From positions 18,504 through 82,503 of the forward strand of contig NZ_CAKRCF010000008.1 in NCBI RefSeq assembly GCF_934307085.1: 64,000 nucleotides of DNA, given 5' to 3'. A model generated the notes under the pieces. That model was not told the origin of the DNA. It worked only from the letters and a program-made list of their open reading frames with translations, and searched no databases. How positions within the stretch are numbered: position 1 is the stretch's first letter; the number at the start of each line of letters is the position of its first letter. Source of the stretch: an uncultured Anaerobutyricum sp. Its GTDB lineage: Bacteria > Bacillota > Clostridia > Lachnospirales > Lachnospiraceae. Positions 52,689 through 64,000 of the stretch are shown piece by piece. The position numbers were made by a program, and so were the translations under genes.

Positions 52689-55600
52689 ATGGAAAAGAAT
52701 AGACTGCGTCCAACGCGAATTCCGGGAAGCAAAAACATCAGAATGAGCTATGCCAGACAAAAAGATGTTCTCGATATGCCGAATCTTATAGAAGTCCAGA
52801 AAGATTCCTACAAATGGTTCCTTACAGATGGATTAAAAGAGGTTTTTGAGGACATTTCGCCTATCACGGATTACAGTGGACAGCTCAGCCTGGAGTTTGT
52901 AGACTTTCAGCTTTGTAGAGAGGATAGAAAGTATTCAATCGAGGAGTGTAAAGAACGTGATGCAACATATGCAGCTCCTTTAAAAGTGAAAGTCCGTCTC
53001 CATAATAAGGAAACAGATGATTTTAAACAACACGACATTTTTATGGGCGACCTGCCATTGATGACGGAAACAGGTACTTTCGTAATTAATGGTGCGGAAC
53101 GTGTTATCGTCAGTCAGTTAGTTCGTTCTCCAGGTATTTATTATGCAATCAGCCACGATAAGATTGGTAAGAAGTTATATTCTTGCACAGTAATTCCTAA
53201 CCGTGGTGCATGGCTGGAATACGAGACAGACTCCAACGATGTATTCTATGTTCGTGTTGACCGTACAAGAAAGGTTCCTGTTACTGTACTTATCAGAGCT
53301 CTTGGCATTGGAACCAATGCCGAAATTAAGGAATTATTTGGAGAAGAGCCTAAGATTTTAAAAACTCTCGAAAAGGATACAGCAACAAACTACCAGGAAG
53401 GTCTTAAGAAGTTATATGAGAAGATTCGTCCAGGTGAACCTTTATCAGTTGACAGTGCAGAGAGCCTGATTAACAGCATGTTCTTCGATGCAAGACGTTA
53501 TGATCTTGCAAAAGTAGGACGTTATAAATTTAATAAGAAGTTAATGTTCCGCAACCGTATTGCAGGACACAGACTGGCACAGGATGTACTCGATCCTTCC
53601 ACAGGAGAAATTCTTTTTGAAGCAGGCGTAAGACTTACAAAAGAACAGGCTGATGCTATCCAGAACGCAGCAGTTCCTTATGTTTACGTTGAGACAGAAG
53701 AGAAAGAAGTAAAAGTCCTTTCCAGTATGATGGTAGATATCACAAGCTTTGTTGATGTTGACCCAGAGGAAGTTGGCGTTACTGAATTAGTATACTATCC
53801 AGCCCTTGAAAAAATCTTAGAAGAATATGATGATATAGATGAAATCAAAGCACAGATTCGCAAGAATATCAATGAGTTAATTCCAAAGCATATTACAAGA
53901 GAAGATATTTTAGCTTCTATTAACTACAATATCCATCTTGAGTATGGTGTTGGTAACGACGATGATATCGACCACTTAGGTAACCGTCGTATCCGTGCCG
54001 TTGGTGAGTTATTACAGAACCAGTACAGAATTGGTTTATCTCGCCTGGAAAGAGTTGTCAGAGAACGTATGACAACACAGGATATTGAATCCATTTCCCC
54101 ACAGACATTAATTAATATCAAGCCGGTTACTGCTGCTGTAAAGGAATTCTTTGGAAGTTCCCAGTTATCTCAGTTCATGGATCAGCACAACCCATTATCT
54201 GAGCTTACACATAAGAGACGTCTTTCCGCATTAGGTCCTGGTGGTCTTTCCAGAGATCGTGCCGGATTCGAGGTTCGAGATGTACACTATTCTCATTACG
54301 GAAGAATGTGTCCTGTAGAGACTCCCGAGGGTCCTAATATCGGTCTGATTAACTCTCTTGCAACATATGCAAGAATTAATGAATATGGCTTTGTTGAGGC
54401 TCCATACCGTAAGGTAGATAAGAGTGATCCACAGAATCCAGTTGTAACAGATGAGGTTGTATACCTTACTGCTGATGAAGAAGATAACTACACAGTAGCA
54501 CAGGCGAACGAACCATTAGACGAAGAAGGTCATTTCATCCATACAAACGTTTCTGGTCGTTACAGAGAGGAAACATCAGAATTTAGAAAGTCAAGAATCG
54601 ACTTAATGGACGTATCTCCTAAAATGGTATTCTCCGTAGCTACATCTATGATTCCTTTCCTTGAGAATGATGATGCGAACCGTGCGCTGATGGGATCTAA
54701 CATGCAGCGTCAGGCTGTACCTCTGTTAAAGACAGAAGTTCCAGTTGTTGGTACTGGTATGGAAGCGAAAGCAGCTCGTGACTCAGGTGTATGTATTATC
54801 GCACATCATGCAGGTACAGTTGAGTATTCAACAAGTAAAGAAATTATCGTAAAACGAGAAGACGGAATCCGTGATACTTACCACGTAATCAAGTTCTCCC
54901 GAAGCAACCAGGGTAACTGTATGAACCAGAGACCTATTGTAAATAAGGGTGATCATGTTGAGGCAGGAGACATCCTTGCAGATGGTGCTTCTACATGCGG
55001 CGGCGAGATGGCTCTTGGTAAGAACCCATTAATCGGATTTATGACCTGGGAAGGTTATAACTACGAGGATGCCGTACTTTTAAGTGAGCGTCTTGTACAG
55101 AATGACGTATATACATCTGTTCATATTGAAGAATATGAAGCAGAAGCAAGAGATACTAAGCTTGGACAGGAAGAGATTACAAGAGATCTTGCTGGTCTTA
55201 GCGAAGATGTATTAAAAGATCTGGATGAGAATGGTATCATCCGTATCGGTGCAGAAGTTCATGCCGGAGATATTCTGGTAGGTAAGGTTACTCCTAAGGG
55301 AGAGACAGAACTTACTGCAGAAGAAAGACTTCTTCGTGCTATTTTTGGTGAAAAGGCAAGAGAAGTTCGTGATACTTCCCTTCGTGTTCCACACGGTGCT
55401 TATGGTGTCGTTATGGATACAAAGGTATTTACAAGAGAGAATGGTGACGAGCTGCCTCCAACAGTTAACAAGTCTGTTCGTGTTTACATTGCACAGAAAC
55501 GTAAGATTTCCGTTGGTGATAAGATGGCCGGTCGTCATGGTAACAAGGGTGTAGTTTCCCGTGTACTTCCAGTAGAGGATATGCCATTCCTTCCGAATGG

Positions 55601-56525
55601 TCGTCCACTTGATATCGTACTGAACCCATTAGGTGTACCTTCCCGAATGAACATTGGACAGGTCTTAGAGCTTCATTTAAGTCTTGCATCTAAGGTGCTT
55701 GGATTTAACATAGCAACACCAGTATTTAATGGTGCAGACGAGAACGATATCATGGATACTCTTGAGATGGCGAATGACTATGCGAACAAGACATGGGAAG
55801 AATTCGAAGAACGCTGGGGTGACAAGGTTAACGATGATATTATGAAGTATCTTTGGGACAACCGTGACCACAGAGAAGAATGGAAAGGTGTTCCAATTGA
55901 TCGTACTGGTAAGGTTCAGCTTCGTGATGGACGTACCGGACAGGAATTCGATTCACCAGTTTCCATCGGATTCATGCATTATCTGAAGCTGCATCACTTA
56001 GTAGATGATAAGATTCATGCACGTTCTACAGGTCCTTACTCATTAGTAACACAGCAGCCTCTGGGTGGTAAAGCTCAGTTCGGTGGACAGCGTTTCGGAG
56101 AGATGGAGGTTTGGGCTCTTGAGGCTTATGGTGCTTCCTACACTCTTCAGGAAATCTTAACGGTGAAGTCTGATGATGTAGTTGGTCGTGTAAAAACATA
56201 CGAAGCAATCATCAAAGGAGAAAATATTCCTGAACCAGGTATTCCGGAATCCTTCAAGGTACTTCTTAAGGAATTCCAGTCCCTCGCTCTTGATGTTCGT
56301 GTCTTAAAAGAAGATATGACAGAAATCGAGCTTCAGGAAGGCAGCGAAACAATTAATGAATCCCTTACTTCAGTGATTGAGAGCAGTCCGGATGATAACA
56401 ATTATAAGGACGAGAGCAATCTTGGAGAATATGGCTACAAAGAAAGTACTCTGGAAGAAGAAGCCGGACAGGCAGAAGCACAGCCAGAGATGACAGGAAT
56501 GCCTTTTGGCGATTCTGATTTGTAA
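52689..56525 (+). CDS. rpoB: DNA-directed RNA polymerase subunit beta
   Basis: 1278 aa from the ATG at 52689, nine bases after AGGGGTG; the ATGs at 52617 and 52662 add residues not expected for the family and have poor binding sites. The rifampicin region (S490-S513 area) reads [24 protein letters not shown], with Asp, His and Ser at the usual sites, so no classic resistance change is present. [24 protein letters not shown] near the C-terminus binds beta'. The acidic end is ordinary for Lachnospiraceae-like polymerases. rpoC follows after 22 bp. Confidence 0.98.
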   Translation: MEKNRLRPTRIPGSKNIRMSYARQKDVLDMPNLIEVQKDSYKWFLTDGLKEVFEDISPITDYSGQLSLEFVDFQLCREDRKYSIEECKERDATYAAPLKVKVRLHNKETDDFKQHDIFMGDLPLMTETGTFVINGAERVIVSQLVRSPGIYYAISHDKIGKKLYSCTVIPNRGAWLEYETDSNDVFYVRVDRTRKVPVTVLIRALGIGTNAEIKELFGEEPKILKTLEKDTATNYQEGLKKLYEKIRPGEPLSVDSAESLINSMFFDARRYDLAKVGRYKFNKKLMFRNRIAGHRLAQDVLDPSTGEILFEAGVRLTKEQADAIQNAAVPYVYVETEEKEVKVLSSMMVDITSFVDVDPEEVGVTELVYYPALEKILEEYDDIDEIKAQIRKNINELIPKHITREDILASINYNIHLEYGVGNDDDIDHLGNRRIRAVGELLQNQYRIGLSRLERVVRERMTTQDIESISPQTLINIKPVTAAVKEFFGSSQLSQFMDQHNPLSELTHKRRLSALGPGGLSRDRAGFEVRDVHYSHYGRMCPVETPEGPNIGLINSLATYARINEYGFVEAPYRKVDKSDPQNPVVTDEVVYLTADEEDNYTVAQANEPLDEEGHFIHTNVSGRYREETSEFRKSRIDLMDVSPKMVFSVATSMIPFLENDDANRALMGSNMQRQAVPLLKTEVPVVGTGMEAKAARDSGVCIIAHHAGTVEYSTSKEIIVKREDGIRDTYHVIKFSRSNQGNCMNQRPIVNKGDHVEAGDILADGASTCGGEMALGKNPLIGFMTWEGYNYEDAVLLSERLVQNDVYTSVHIEEYEAEARDTKLGQEEITRDLAGLSEDVLKDLDENGIIRIGAEVHAGDILVGKVTPKGETELTAEERLLRAIFGEKAREVRDTSLRVPHGAYGVVMDTKVFTRENGDELPPTVNKSVRVYIAQKRKISVGDKMAGRHGNKGVVSRVLPVEDMPFLPNGRPLDIVLNPLGVPSRMNIGQVLELHLSLASKVLGFNIATPVFNGADENDIMDTLEMANDYANKTWEEFEERWGDKVNDDIMKYLWDNRDHREEWKGVPIDRTGKVQLRDGRTGQEFDSPVSIGFMHYLKLHHLVDDKIHARSTGPYSLVTQQPLGGKAQFGGQRFGEMEVWALEAYGASYTLQEILTVKSDDVVGRVKTYEAIIKGENIPEPGIPESFKVLLKEFQSLALDVRVLKEDMTEIELQEGSETINESLTSVIESSPDDNNYKDESNLGEYGYKESTLEEEAGQAEAQPEMTGMPFGDSDL

Positions 56526-56547
56526 GATAGTTTGGAAGGAGTAACCT

Positions 56548-59500
56548 ATGTCTGATATGAATAACCAAACAGTTGAACAGCCGGTTAATTTTGACGCCAT
56601 TAAAATCGGACTTGCGTCTCCGGAACTGATTCGTCAGTGGTCTCATGGTGAGGTAAAAAAGCCGGAAACCATTAACTACCGTACTTTAAAGCCGGAAAAA
56701 GATGGTCTGTTCTGTGAAAGAATTTTCGGACCAAGCAAGGACTGGGAATGTCACTGTGGTAAATATAAAAAGATTCGCTATAAAGGCGTTGTCTGTGATA
56801 AATGTGGTGTTGAAGTTACAAAGGCAAGTGTAAGAAGAGAAAGAATGGGACACATCGAGCTCGCAGCTCCAGTATCCCATATCTGGTACTTCAAGGGAAT
56901 CCCTAGCCGTATGGGATTAATTCTCGATATGTCTCCAAAGGCACTGGAAAAAGTATTATACTTTGCTTCCTTTGTAGTTCTTGACCCAGGAACAACAAAT
57001 TTAAGCAAGAAGGATGTTATCTCTGATGCTGAATACCGTCGTGTTACAGAAGAATACAGAGATTCTGATGAGGGTCTTGGAAGTTTCCGTGTAGGAATGG
57101 GTGCCGAGGCAATCAAAGAACTTCTTGCAGAAATCGACTTAGAGGCTGAGGCAGAAGAACTTAAGAAGAGTCTTAAGAATGCCAGCGGCCAGAAGAAGGC
57201 AAGAAACATTAAACGATTAGAAGTTGTAGAAGCTTTCCGTCTGTCAGGAAACCGTCCAGAATGGATGGTTCTTGACGCTGTTCCGGTTATCCCTCCAGAT
57301 ATCCGTCCAATGGTGCAGTTAGATGGTGGACGTTTTGCAACATCCGATTTAAATGATTTATACAGAAGAATCATCAACCGTAATAACCGTCTTAAGAGAC
57401 TGTTAGAGCTCGGCGCACCAGATATCATTATCCGTAACGAAAAGCGTATGCTTCAGGAAGCTGTTGATGCGTTAATCGATAATGGTCGTCGTGGTCGTCC
57501 AGTAACTGGTCCTGGAAACAGAGCATTAAAATCCCTTTCTGATATGTTGAAGGGTAAACAGGGACGTTTCCGTCAGAACCTTCTTGGTAAGCGTGTTGAC
57601 TACTCAGGACGTTCTGTAATCGTAGTAGGACCAGAATTAAAAATTTACCAGTGTGGTCTTCCAAAAGAGATGGCTATCGAGCTTTTCAAACCATTTGTTA
57701 TGAAGGAACTTGTAGCAAACGGTCTTGCTCATAATATTAAGTCTGCCAAGAAGATGGTAGAAAAGTTACAGCCAGAAGTTTGGGATGTACTTGAAGATGT
57801 TATCAAAGAACATCCAGTTATGTTAAACCGTGCTCCTACCCTGCATCGTCTTGGTATTCAGGCATTCGAGCCAACGTTAGTAGAAGGTAAAGCGATTAAG
57901 TTACATCCATTAGTATGTACAGCGTTCAACGCCGACTTCGATGGTGACCAGATGGCCGTCCATCTGCCACTTTCCCAGGAAGCACAGGCTGAGTGTCGTT
58001 TCCTCTTGCTTTCTCCAAACAACTTACTGAAGCCATCTGATGGTGCTCCAGTAGCCGTTCCTTCACAGGATATGGTCCTTGGTATTTACTATCTGACTAT
58101 GGAAAAAGAAGGAGCTAAGGGTGAAGGTAAGTGCTTTAAGTCTGAAAATGAAGCGTTCCTTGCTTATGAGAACAAGGTAATCACACTTCATTCCAGAATC
58201 AAAGTAAAGAGAAGAGGTATGAGACCAGACGGAACAATGGGAAGTCGTATTGTAGATTGTACAATGGGACGTCTTCTTTTCAACGAAATCATCCTTCAGG
58301 ATTTAGGTTTTGTTGACCGTTCTGACCCAGATAACTTCTTAAAGTTAGAAATCGACTTCCAGTGTGGTAAGAAACAGTTAAAACAGATCCTTGACCGTTG
58401 TATTAGTGTACATGGTACAACTAAGACAGCAGAGGTTCTTGATAATATCAAAGCTCTTGGATATAAATATTCTACAATTGGTGCGTTAAGTGTATCTATT
58501 TCTGATATGACTGTGCCAAAAGAAAAACCAGAAATCCTTGCAGCAGCTCAGAAACAGGTTGAGTACATTACAAAACAGTACCGCCGTGGTTTCATGACAG
58601 AAGAAGAACGTTATAAAGCAGTAGTGCAGACATGGTTCGCTGCCGATAACGAACTTACAGATAAACTGATTAGTGGTCTTGATAAATACAACAACATCTT
58701 CATGATGGCTGACTCCGGAGCCCGTGGTTCTAACCAGCAGATTAAACAGCTTGCCGGTATGCGTGGACTGATGGCCGATACATCCGGACGTACTATCGAA
58801 CTTCCTATTAAGTCCAACTTCCGTGAAGGTCTTGACGTACTGGAGTACTTCATTTCTGCACATGGTGCCAGAAAGGGACTTTCCGATACAGCTCTTCGTA
58901 CAGCCGATTCCGGTTACCTGACAAGACGTCTTGTAGATGTTTCTCAGGAACTGATTATCCGCGAGCAGGATTGTTGCGAAGGAACAAACAAGATTCCAAG
59001 CATGTATGTAGAAGCTATCATGGATGGAAAAGAAACCATCGAATCATTAGAGGATCGTATCAGCGGACGTTATGCAGCAGAAGATTACAAAGACAAAGAA
59101 GGTAATCTTATTGTTGAAGCAAACTGCATGATTACTCCAAAGCGTGCAAAAGCAATTGTAAACGCTGGATATCAGCAGGTTAAGATTAGAACAATGTTAA
59201 CATGTAAGTCCCATAATGGTGCATGTTCTAAATGTTACGGTGCCAACCTTGCAACTGGTCAGGCAGTACAGGTTGGTGAGGCAGTCGGAATTATCGCTGC
59301 TCAGTCCATCGGTGAGCCGGGTACACAGCTTACCATGCGTACATTCCATGCCGGTGGTGTAGCCGGTGATGATATCACACAGGGTCTTCCTCGTGTCGAG
59401 GAGCTTTTTGAGGCACGTAAACCTAAGGGTCTTGCCATCATCACTGAAATTGCTGGTCGTGCGGATGTAAAAGAAACAAAAGAAAAACGTGAAATCACGG

Positions 59501-60216
59501 TAGTAAATGAGGATAGCGGAGAAACAAGAAATTATATAATTCCTTACGGTTCCCGTATCAAAGTTCTTGACGGTACTTACTTAGAGGCCGGTGATGAACT
59601 GACAGAAGGTTCTGTAAATCCTCATGACATCTTAAGAATCAAAGGTGCAGGAGCAGTTCAGGATTACATGATGCGTGAAGTACAGCGTGTATACCGTCTG
59701 CAGGGTGTAGATATCAACGATAAACATATCGAGATTATTGTTCGCCAGATGCTTAAGAAAGTTCGTATTGAAGAAGCTGGAGATAGCCAGTACTTACCAG
59801 GAGCACTCATTGATATCCTTGAATTAGAGGATGAGAATGAGAGACTTCTTGCAGAAGGAAAAGAACCTGCAACAGCAGAACAGACACTTCTCGGTATCAC
59901 AAAGGCTTCTCTTGCAACAAGTTCCTTCTTATCTGCTGCTTCCTTCCAGGAGACTACAAAGGTTCTTACAGATGCAGCAATCAAAGGAAAGATTGACCCA
60001 TTAATTGGTCTTAAGGAAAACGTACTTTTAGGAAAACTGATTCCAGCCGGAACAGGATTAAAGAAGTATCGTAACCTTCATCTTGATACAGGAAAAGTTG
60101 TCAACGAAATCGAAGGAGCAGATGAATTTGACTATGATGCAGCTTCTATGGAAGAAGAAATGCGTGACCAGAAGTCAGAGGATGCAGCAATGATTTTTGA
60201 TTCTGAAAATCTTTAA
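56548..60216 (+). CDS. rpoC: DNA-directed RNA polymerase subunit beta'
   Basis: 1222 aa. The N-terminal zinc ribbon uses C68, C70, C83 and C86. The catalytic Mg loop is N461-A-D463-F-D465-G-D467. The bridge helix and trigger loop follow ([20 protein letters not shown]), and the second zinc site is [13 protein letters not shown]. Length and order are normal for Firmicutes. GAAGGAG precedes the ATG. The transcript probably ends at class II copy B2, 30 bp downstream. Confidence 0.98.
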   Translation: MSDMNNQTVEQPVNFDAIKIGLASPELIRQWSHGEVKKPETINYRTLKPEKDGLFCERIFGPSKDWECHCGKYKKIRYKGVVCDKCGVEVTKASVRRERMGHIELAAPVSHIWYFKGIPSRMGLILDMSPKALEKVLYFASFVVLDPGTTNLSKKDVISDAEYRRVTEEYRDSDEGLGSFRVGMGAEAIKELLAEIDLEAEAEELKKSLKNASGQKKARNIKRLEVVEAFRLSGNRPEWMVLDAVPVIPPDIRPMVQLDGGRFATSDLNDLYRRIINRNNRLKRLLELGAPDIIIRNEKRMLQEAVDALIDNGRRGRPVTGPGNRALKSLSDMLKGKQGRFRQNLLGKRVDYSGRSVIVVGPELKIYQCGLPKEMAIELFKPFVMKELVANGLAHNIKSAKKMVEKLQPEVWDVLEDVIKEHPVMLNRAPTLHRLGIQAFEPTLVEGKAIKLHPLVCTAFNADFDGDQMAVHLPLSQEAQAECRFLLLSPNNLLKPSDGAPVAVPSQDMVLGIYYLTMEKEGAKGEGKCFKSENEAFLAYENKVITLHSRIKVKRRGMRPDGTMGSRIVDCTMGRLLFNEIILQDLGFVDRSDPDNFLKLEIDFQCGKKQLKQILDRCISVHGTTKTAEVLDNIKALGYKYSTIGALSVSISDMTVPKEKPEILAAAQKQVEYITKQYRRGFMTEEERYKAVVQTWFAADNELTDKLISGLDKYNNIFMMADSGARGSNQQIKQLAGMRGLMADTSGRTIELPIKSNFREGLDVLEYFISAHGARKGLSDTALRTADSGYLTRRLVDVSQELIIREQDCCEGTNKIPSMYVEAIMDGKETIESLEDRISGRYAAEDYKDKEGNLIVEANCMITPKRAKAIVNAGYQQVKIRTMLTCKSHNGACSKCYGANLATGQAVQVGEAVGIIAAQSIGEPGTQLTMRTFHAGGVAGDDITQGLPRVEELFEARKPKGLAIITEIAGRADVKETKEKREITVVNEDSGETRNYIIPYGSRIKVLDGTYLEAGDELTEGSVNPHDILRIKGAGAVQDYMMREVQRVYRLQGVDINDKHIEIIVRQMLKKVRIEEAGDSQYLPGALIDILELEDENERLLAEGKEPATAEQTLLGITKASLATSSFLSAASFQETTKVLTDAAIKGKIDPLIGLKENVLLGKLIPAGTGLKKYRNLHLDTGKVVNEIEGADEFDYDAASMEEEMRDQKSEDAAMIFDSENL

Positions 60217-60244
60217 TTAAGATAAGCAGGCAGACAGACGCTTC

Positions 60245-60362
60245 CTGAAAATAAAATAATCCCTATCTATGACTTTAGTCGTGGCGGTTTGAATGTTCGC
60301 TTAGACGCGCGAACGTTCAAACCTTGCTCCCAGGTCACGGATAGGGATTATTTTATTCTCAG
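60245..60362 (+). repeat. Class II structured repeat, copy B2
   Basis: Arms 60245-60267 and 60340-60362 pair at 22 of 23 positions. ACTTTAGTCG is at 60272-60281 and TTGCTCCCAG at 60324-60333; between them a 15-bp stem starting GGTTTGAA closes a short loop. It directly follows rpoC and should end the rpoBC transcript. Confidence 0.8.
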
Positions 60363-60749
60363 GGGTCTGGCTGTGGCTGGAGTTGGTTTGATTGAAGGAT
60401 TTTTGATTTTGTTTTTTAACTTTGGGAAGATTTGTCAGAAGGGGCAGATGAGAGGAGTTGTTTGCTGTGGAATGAAGGACGATTGATAGTCAAATTCAAA
60501 ATGTTTTCAATTGGAATTTTAATCATATTCCTATTATATATAGAATAAATACATTTTTTATCTACTACCATCTCCTCCACTCATTAAAAAACAGCAGAAA
60601 TTTTCAAACAGCCTTGCATGAAAAAAGCAAAGATATCCGTTTGCTATCCCTTCTTCCCTCTATTATATATGCATAACAAATCCTGACCTTTTTCATTTTT
60701 TATTCAAGAAAAAATTTGAATAGATCATTAATTCTCAGTTCACCAAAAT
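60363..60749. other. Gene-free gap between rpoC and rpsL
   Basis: AT-rich with no plausible coding frame. The frame that starts within B2 (60289) is an accident of the hairpin. Nothing else can be named here; the repeat B3 and the rpsL promoter follow. Confidence 0.5.
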
Positions 60750-60883
60750 CAGAAACCAGAAGAAATCTGGCATTTCAAATGTGGCCTCGGAGCAAGTGTT
60801 GAATGCGAGCGCGTGAAGCGAACATTCAACATGCCGCGACTAAAGTCACATTTGGAATGCCAGATTTCTTCTGGTTTCGTCTG
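60750..60883 (-). repeat. Class II structured repeat, copy B3 (reverse orientation)
   Basis: Bounded by CAG (60750-60752) and CGTCTG (60878-60883). The arms 60753-60783 and 60847-60877 pair at 30 of 31 positions. On the minus strand it carries ACTTTAGTCG (complement of 60837-60846) and TTGCTCCGAG (complement of 60786-60795), with inner stem TGTTGAATG/CATTCAACA. It stands 40 bp upstream of the rpsL promoter. Confidence 0.8.
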
Positions 60884-60925
60884 TTTTTTGGTCACGTTGA
60901 GAAAAAATGAAATTCAAATTCCCCC

Positions 60926-60954
60926 TTGACAAAAAGATTTTTTAAATATATAAT
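60926..60954 (+). promoter_or_regulatory. Consensus promoter of the rpsL-rpsG-fusA operon
   Basis: TTGACA (60926-60931) and TATAAT (60949-60954), both perfect, 17 bp apart. The leader to the rpsL start is about 125 nt and shows no obvious terminator. Confidence 0.92.
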
Positions 60955-61085
60955 CTTTAATTGTGTGCGATGTATAACTATGTCCACATATGGGTATAAT
61001 CAAGATGATTTGTCATATTGATTTAACCCAAAGAAGAAACTATTAGCAACCACATTAGAAAATATGCATGGAGGTGAATTTCAGA

Positions 61086-61499
61086 ATGCCTACTTTTAAC
61101 CAGTTAGTTAGAAAAGGAAGACAGTCTGTAGCAAAGAAATCCACGGCACCTGCTCTTCAGAAAGGATTTAACTCCTTAAAGAAAAGACCAACAGATGCCA
61201 GCTCACCACAGAAACGTGGAGTATGTACAGCCGTTAAGACAGCAACTCCTAAGAAGCCTAACTCAGCGCTTCGTAAGATTGCCAGAGTACGTCTTTCCAA
61301 CGGTATCGAAGTAACAAGCTATATCCCAGGTGAAGGTCACAATCTTCAGGAGCATAGTGTTGTACTTATCCGTGGAGGAAGAGTAAAGGACTTACCAGGT
61401 ACAAGATATCATATCGTACGTGGTACTCTTGATACAGCAGGCGTAGCAAACAGACGCCAGGCTCGTTCCAAATACGGTGCTAAGAGACCTAAGAAATAA
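61086..61499 (+). CDS. rpsL: 30S ribosomal protein S12
   Basis: 137 aa starting [12 protein letters not shown] at 61086, nine bases after GGAGGTG; a longer frame from 61068 is not used. The decoding loops [10 protein letters not shown] and [13 protein letters not shown] keep the lysines whose loss gives streptomycin resistance, so the protein is of the sensitive type. First gene of the str operon. Confidence 0.98.
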   Translation: MPTFNQLVRKGRQSVAKKSTAPALQKGFNSLKKRPTDASSPQKRGVCTAVKTATPKKPNSALRKIARVRLSNGIEVTSYIPGEGHNLQEHSVVLIRGGRVKDLPGTRYHIVRGTLDTAGVANRRQARSKYGAKRPKK

Positions 61500-61590
61500 A
61501 TATCAGTGAGAATGCCGGAATAGCAATATTTTCTCTGTTGGTTGCAGGCAATATATTGACTTGTCCGAGCATGAACAACGGAAACAGCAG

Positions 61591-61635
61591 TTTCCATGAG
61601 TACCTATGATTTAATATTTCATTTCCTCATGGAAA
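61591..61635 (+). promoter_or_regulatory. Hairpin in the rpsL-rpsG spacer
   Basis: TTTCCATGAG (61591-61600) and CTCATGGAAA (61626-61635) form a perfect 10-bp stem 40 bp before rpsG. There is no T run, so it is not a terminator. In E. coli S7 binds the spacer at this place to control its own synthesis; a similar role is possible here but not shown. Confidence 0.5.
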
Positions 61636-61646
61636 TGAAGAAATGA

Positions 61647-62147
<501 letters not shown>

Positions 62148-62219
62148 TAAGTTATTTACACAGGATGAGCTGCATGAGTTTTGCAGCCATCCAGCTACAT
62201 TTTATAGGAGGAAAAAACC

Positions 62220-64000
62220 TTGGCTGGAAGAGAATATCCACTTGAGAGAACCAGAAATATTGGTATTATGGCCCACATTGATGCTGGTAAGACAACATTA
62301 ACAGAGCGTATCCTGTATTACACTGGTGTAAATTACAAGATTGGTGATACTCATGAAGGTACTGCTACCATGGACTGGATGGAACAGGAGCAGGAAAGAG
62401 GTATCACAATCACTTCCGCTGCCACAACATGTCACTGGACTCTGGAAGAAAATTGTAAGCCTAAAAAAGGTGCTTTAGAGCATCGTATCAATATTATTGA
62501 TACCCCAGGACACGTTGACTTTACAGTAGAGGTAGAAAGATCTCTTCGTGTATTAGACAGCGCTGTTGGTGTCTTCTGTGCAAAGGGCGGTGTTGAACCA
62601 CAGTCCGAAAATGTATGGCGTCAGGCAGACACCTATAATGTACCTCGTATGGCATTCATCAATAAGATGGATATCATGGGTGCTGATTTCTACGGTGCAG
62701 TAGATCAGATTAAAACAAGATTAGGTAAAAATGCGATTCCTATTCAGCTTCCTATTGGTAAGGAAGATGACTTCAAGGGAATTATCGACTTAATGGAAAT
62801 GAAAGCCTACATCTACAATGATGAGAAGGGTGAAGACATCGATATTATCGATATCCCAGAAGATATGCAGGATGATGCTGAATTATATCACACAGATATG
62901 GTTGAGAAAATCTGTGAAGCAGATGATGATTTAATGATGGCTTACCTTGATGGTGAAGAGCCAAGCGTTGAAGATTTAAAGAGAGTTCTTCGTGAAGGAA
63001 CATGTAACTGTACAATGGTTCCTGTTTGCTGTGGTACAGCTTACAGAAACAAAGGTGTTCAGAAACTTCTTGACGCAATCATTGAATATCTGCCAGCTCC
63101 TACAGATGTAGAAGCTATCAAAGGTCAGGACTTAGAAGGTAATGAAGTAGAAGTTCCTGCTTCTGATGATGCTCCATTTGCAGCTTTAGCATTCAAGATT
63201 ATGACAGACCCATTCGTTGGAAAGCTTGCTTTCTTCCGTGTATATGCCGGAACAATGAACTCTGGTTCTTACATTTTAAATGCTACAAAGGGCAAAAAAG
63301 AGCGAGTTGGACGTATCCTTCAGATGCATGCCAACAAACGTCAGGAATTAGATAAAGTATACTCAGGAGATATCGCAGCAGCAGTTGGATTTAAGTTCAC
63401 TACTACTGGTGATACAATCTGTGATGAACAGCATCCAGTAATTCTTGAGTCTATGGAATTCCCAGATCCAGTTATCGAGCTCGCTATCGAGCCTAAGACA
63501 AAAGCTGGACAGGGCAAGATGGCAGAAGCCCTTGCAAAACTTGCAGAAGAAGATCCTACTTTCCGTGCTCATACAGATCAGGAAACAGGACAGACAATCA
63601 TCGCTGGTATGGGTGAGCTTCACCTTGAGATCATCGTTGACCGTCTTCTTCGTGAGTTCAAAGTAGAAGCTAATGTTGGTGCTCCACAGGTAGCATACAA
63701 GGAATCCTTCACAAAAGCAGTTGATATTGATTCTAAGTACGCTAAACAGTCCGGTGGACGTGGTCAGTACGGACACTGTAAAGTTCGTTTCGAGCCTATG
63801 GACGTTAACGGAGAAGAAACATTCAAATTCGATTCTGAAGTTGTTGGTGGTGCTATTCCTAAAGAATACATCCCTGCAGTTGGTGCCGGTATCGAAGAAG
63901 CTTCTAAAGCTGGTATTCTTGGTGGATTCCCAGTTGTTGGTATCCACGCTACAGTATATGACGGATCTTACCATGAAGTCGATTCTTCCGAAATGGCATT
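62220..64000 (+). CDS. fusA: Elongation factor G (3' end outside window)
   Basis: A TTG start at 62220, ten bases after AGGAGG, opens a frame that stays open to the window end: 593 codons of an expected total near 700. The GTPase motifs are AHIDAGKTT (about 18-26), the switch I segment ending [20 protein letters not shown] and NKMD. Domains II, III and most of IV are present. EF-G drives translocation and, with RRF, ribosome recycling. It was easy to miss because of the TTG start and the absent stop. Confidence 0.97.
   Translation, partial: MAGREYPLERTRNIGIMAHIDAGKTTLTERILYYTGVNYKIGDTHEGTATMDWMEQEQERGITITSAATTCHWTLEENCKPKKGALEHRINIIDTPGHVDFTVEVERSLRVLDSAVGVFCAKGGVEPQSENVWRQADTYNVPRMAFINKMDIMGADFYGAVDQIKTRLGKNAIPIQLPIGKEDDFKGIIDLMEMKAYIYNDEKGEDIDIIDIPEDMQDDAELYHTDMVEKICEADDDLMMAYLDGEEPSVEDLKRVLREGTCNCTMVPVCCGTAYRNKGVQKLLDAIIEYLPAPTDVEAIKGQDLEGNEVEVPASDDAPFAALAFKIMTDPFVGKLAFFRVYAGTMNSGSYILNATKGKKERVGRILQMHANKRQELDKVYSGDIAAAVGFKFTTTGDTICDEQHPVILESMEFPDPVIELAIEPKTKAGQGKMAEALAKLAEEDPTFRAHTDQETGQTIIAGMGELHLEIIVDRLLREFKVEANVGAPQVAYKESFTKAVDIDSKYAKQSGGRGQYGHCKVRFEPMDVNGEETFKFDSEVVGGAIPKEYIPAVGAGIEEASKAGILGGFPVVGIHATVYDGSYHEVDSSEMA

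Noticed and set aside
54156..54227. Rifampicin-resistance change in rpoB
   Set aside because: The usual Asp, His and Ser positions are unchanged; the single Asn-to-His difference after DQ is not a known classic resistance change and may be lineage variation.
60289..60486. 65-codon frame after rpoC
   Set aside because: It begins inside hairpin B2, with no ribosome binding site and no recognisable protein features.
1507..60883. CRISPR array
   Set aside because: The repeats are dispersed inverted repeats with no regular short direct repeats and unique spacers; no cas genes are seen.

Overview
The window looks like a chromosome segment of a low-GC Gram-positive anaerobe of the class Clostridia, most likely a gut Lachnospiraceae. 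Support comes from AGGAGG-type ribosome binding sites, frequent TTG/GTG starts (fusA, glf, rpsG, the P-type ATPase), near-consensus sigma-A promoters, oxygen-sensitive PflB/PflA, an alternative flavodoxin, an ISC-type NifS/IscU pair under an Rrf2 regulator, a split transketolase with a short transaldolase, and DUF3793. I cannot name the species from this sequence alone.

Layout. 0-1.5 kb: 3' part of a secreted GH53 galactanase-like gene. 1.6-5.1 kb: pflA and pflB (minus strand). 5.6-7.0 kb: two-part ThrE-type exporter. 7.2-8.6 kb: CmpB-like membrane protein. 8.6-22.4 kb: surface-glycan region, with two tandem paralogous pairs (a GT2/CDP-glycerol transferase fusion plus a small companion) around an acyltransferase, then UDP-galactopyranose mutase and a second, complete GH53 protein. 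22.6-37.2 kb: a LuxR-type regulator, a P-II-like protein, a PotABCD-type ABC transporter, two ornithine-cyclodeaminase-like enzymes, a multi-subunit flavin/Fe-S dehydrogenase and an iron-type alcohol dehydrogenase. I read this as uptake and oxidation of an amine or imino compound (inference). 37.4-43.6 kb: a secreted GHL10-type protein, then a metal/iron block (feoA, a small anchored protein, a P1B-like ATPase, DUF3793, flavodoxin). 44.0-45.7 kb: MATE exporter with a terminator-bearing leader. 45.9-48.2 kb: iscR-nifS-iscU with three matching operators. 48.6-51.2 kb: transaldolase plus split transketolase. 51.4-52.2 kb: an accessory nucleotidyltransferase. 52.6-64.0 kb: rpoB-rpoC, then rpsL-rpsG-fusA (fusA runs off the end).

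The most unusual content is between genes. At least four kinds of hairpin-forming repeat are dispersed here. Class I (3 copies; 2668-2828, 30014-30155, 30392-30543) has four nested helices whose sequences differ between copies yet remain complementary, around conserved single-stranded segments. Class II (4 copies; 42176-42279, 48211-48343, 60245-60362, 60750-60883) keeps ACTTTAGTCG and TTGCTCCGAG while both helices covary. Several copies of different classes share a CAG/CGTCTG boundary, and some elements are nested inside others. This pattern points to selected RNA or single-stranded DNA folds spread by an unknown mechanism and is the best candidate here for an undescribed system.

All functional calls rest on reading motifs by eye. 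No database search, folding program or alignment was run.
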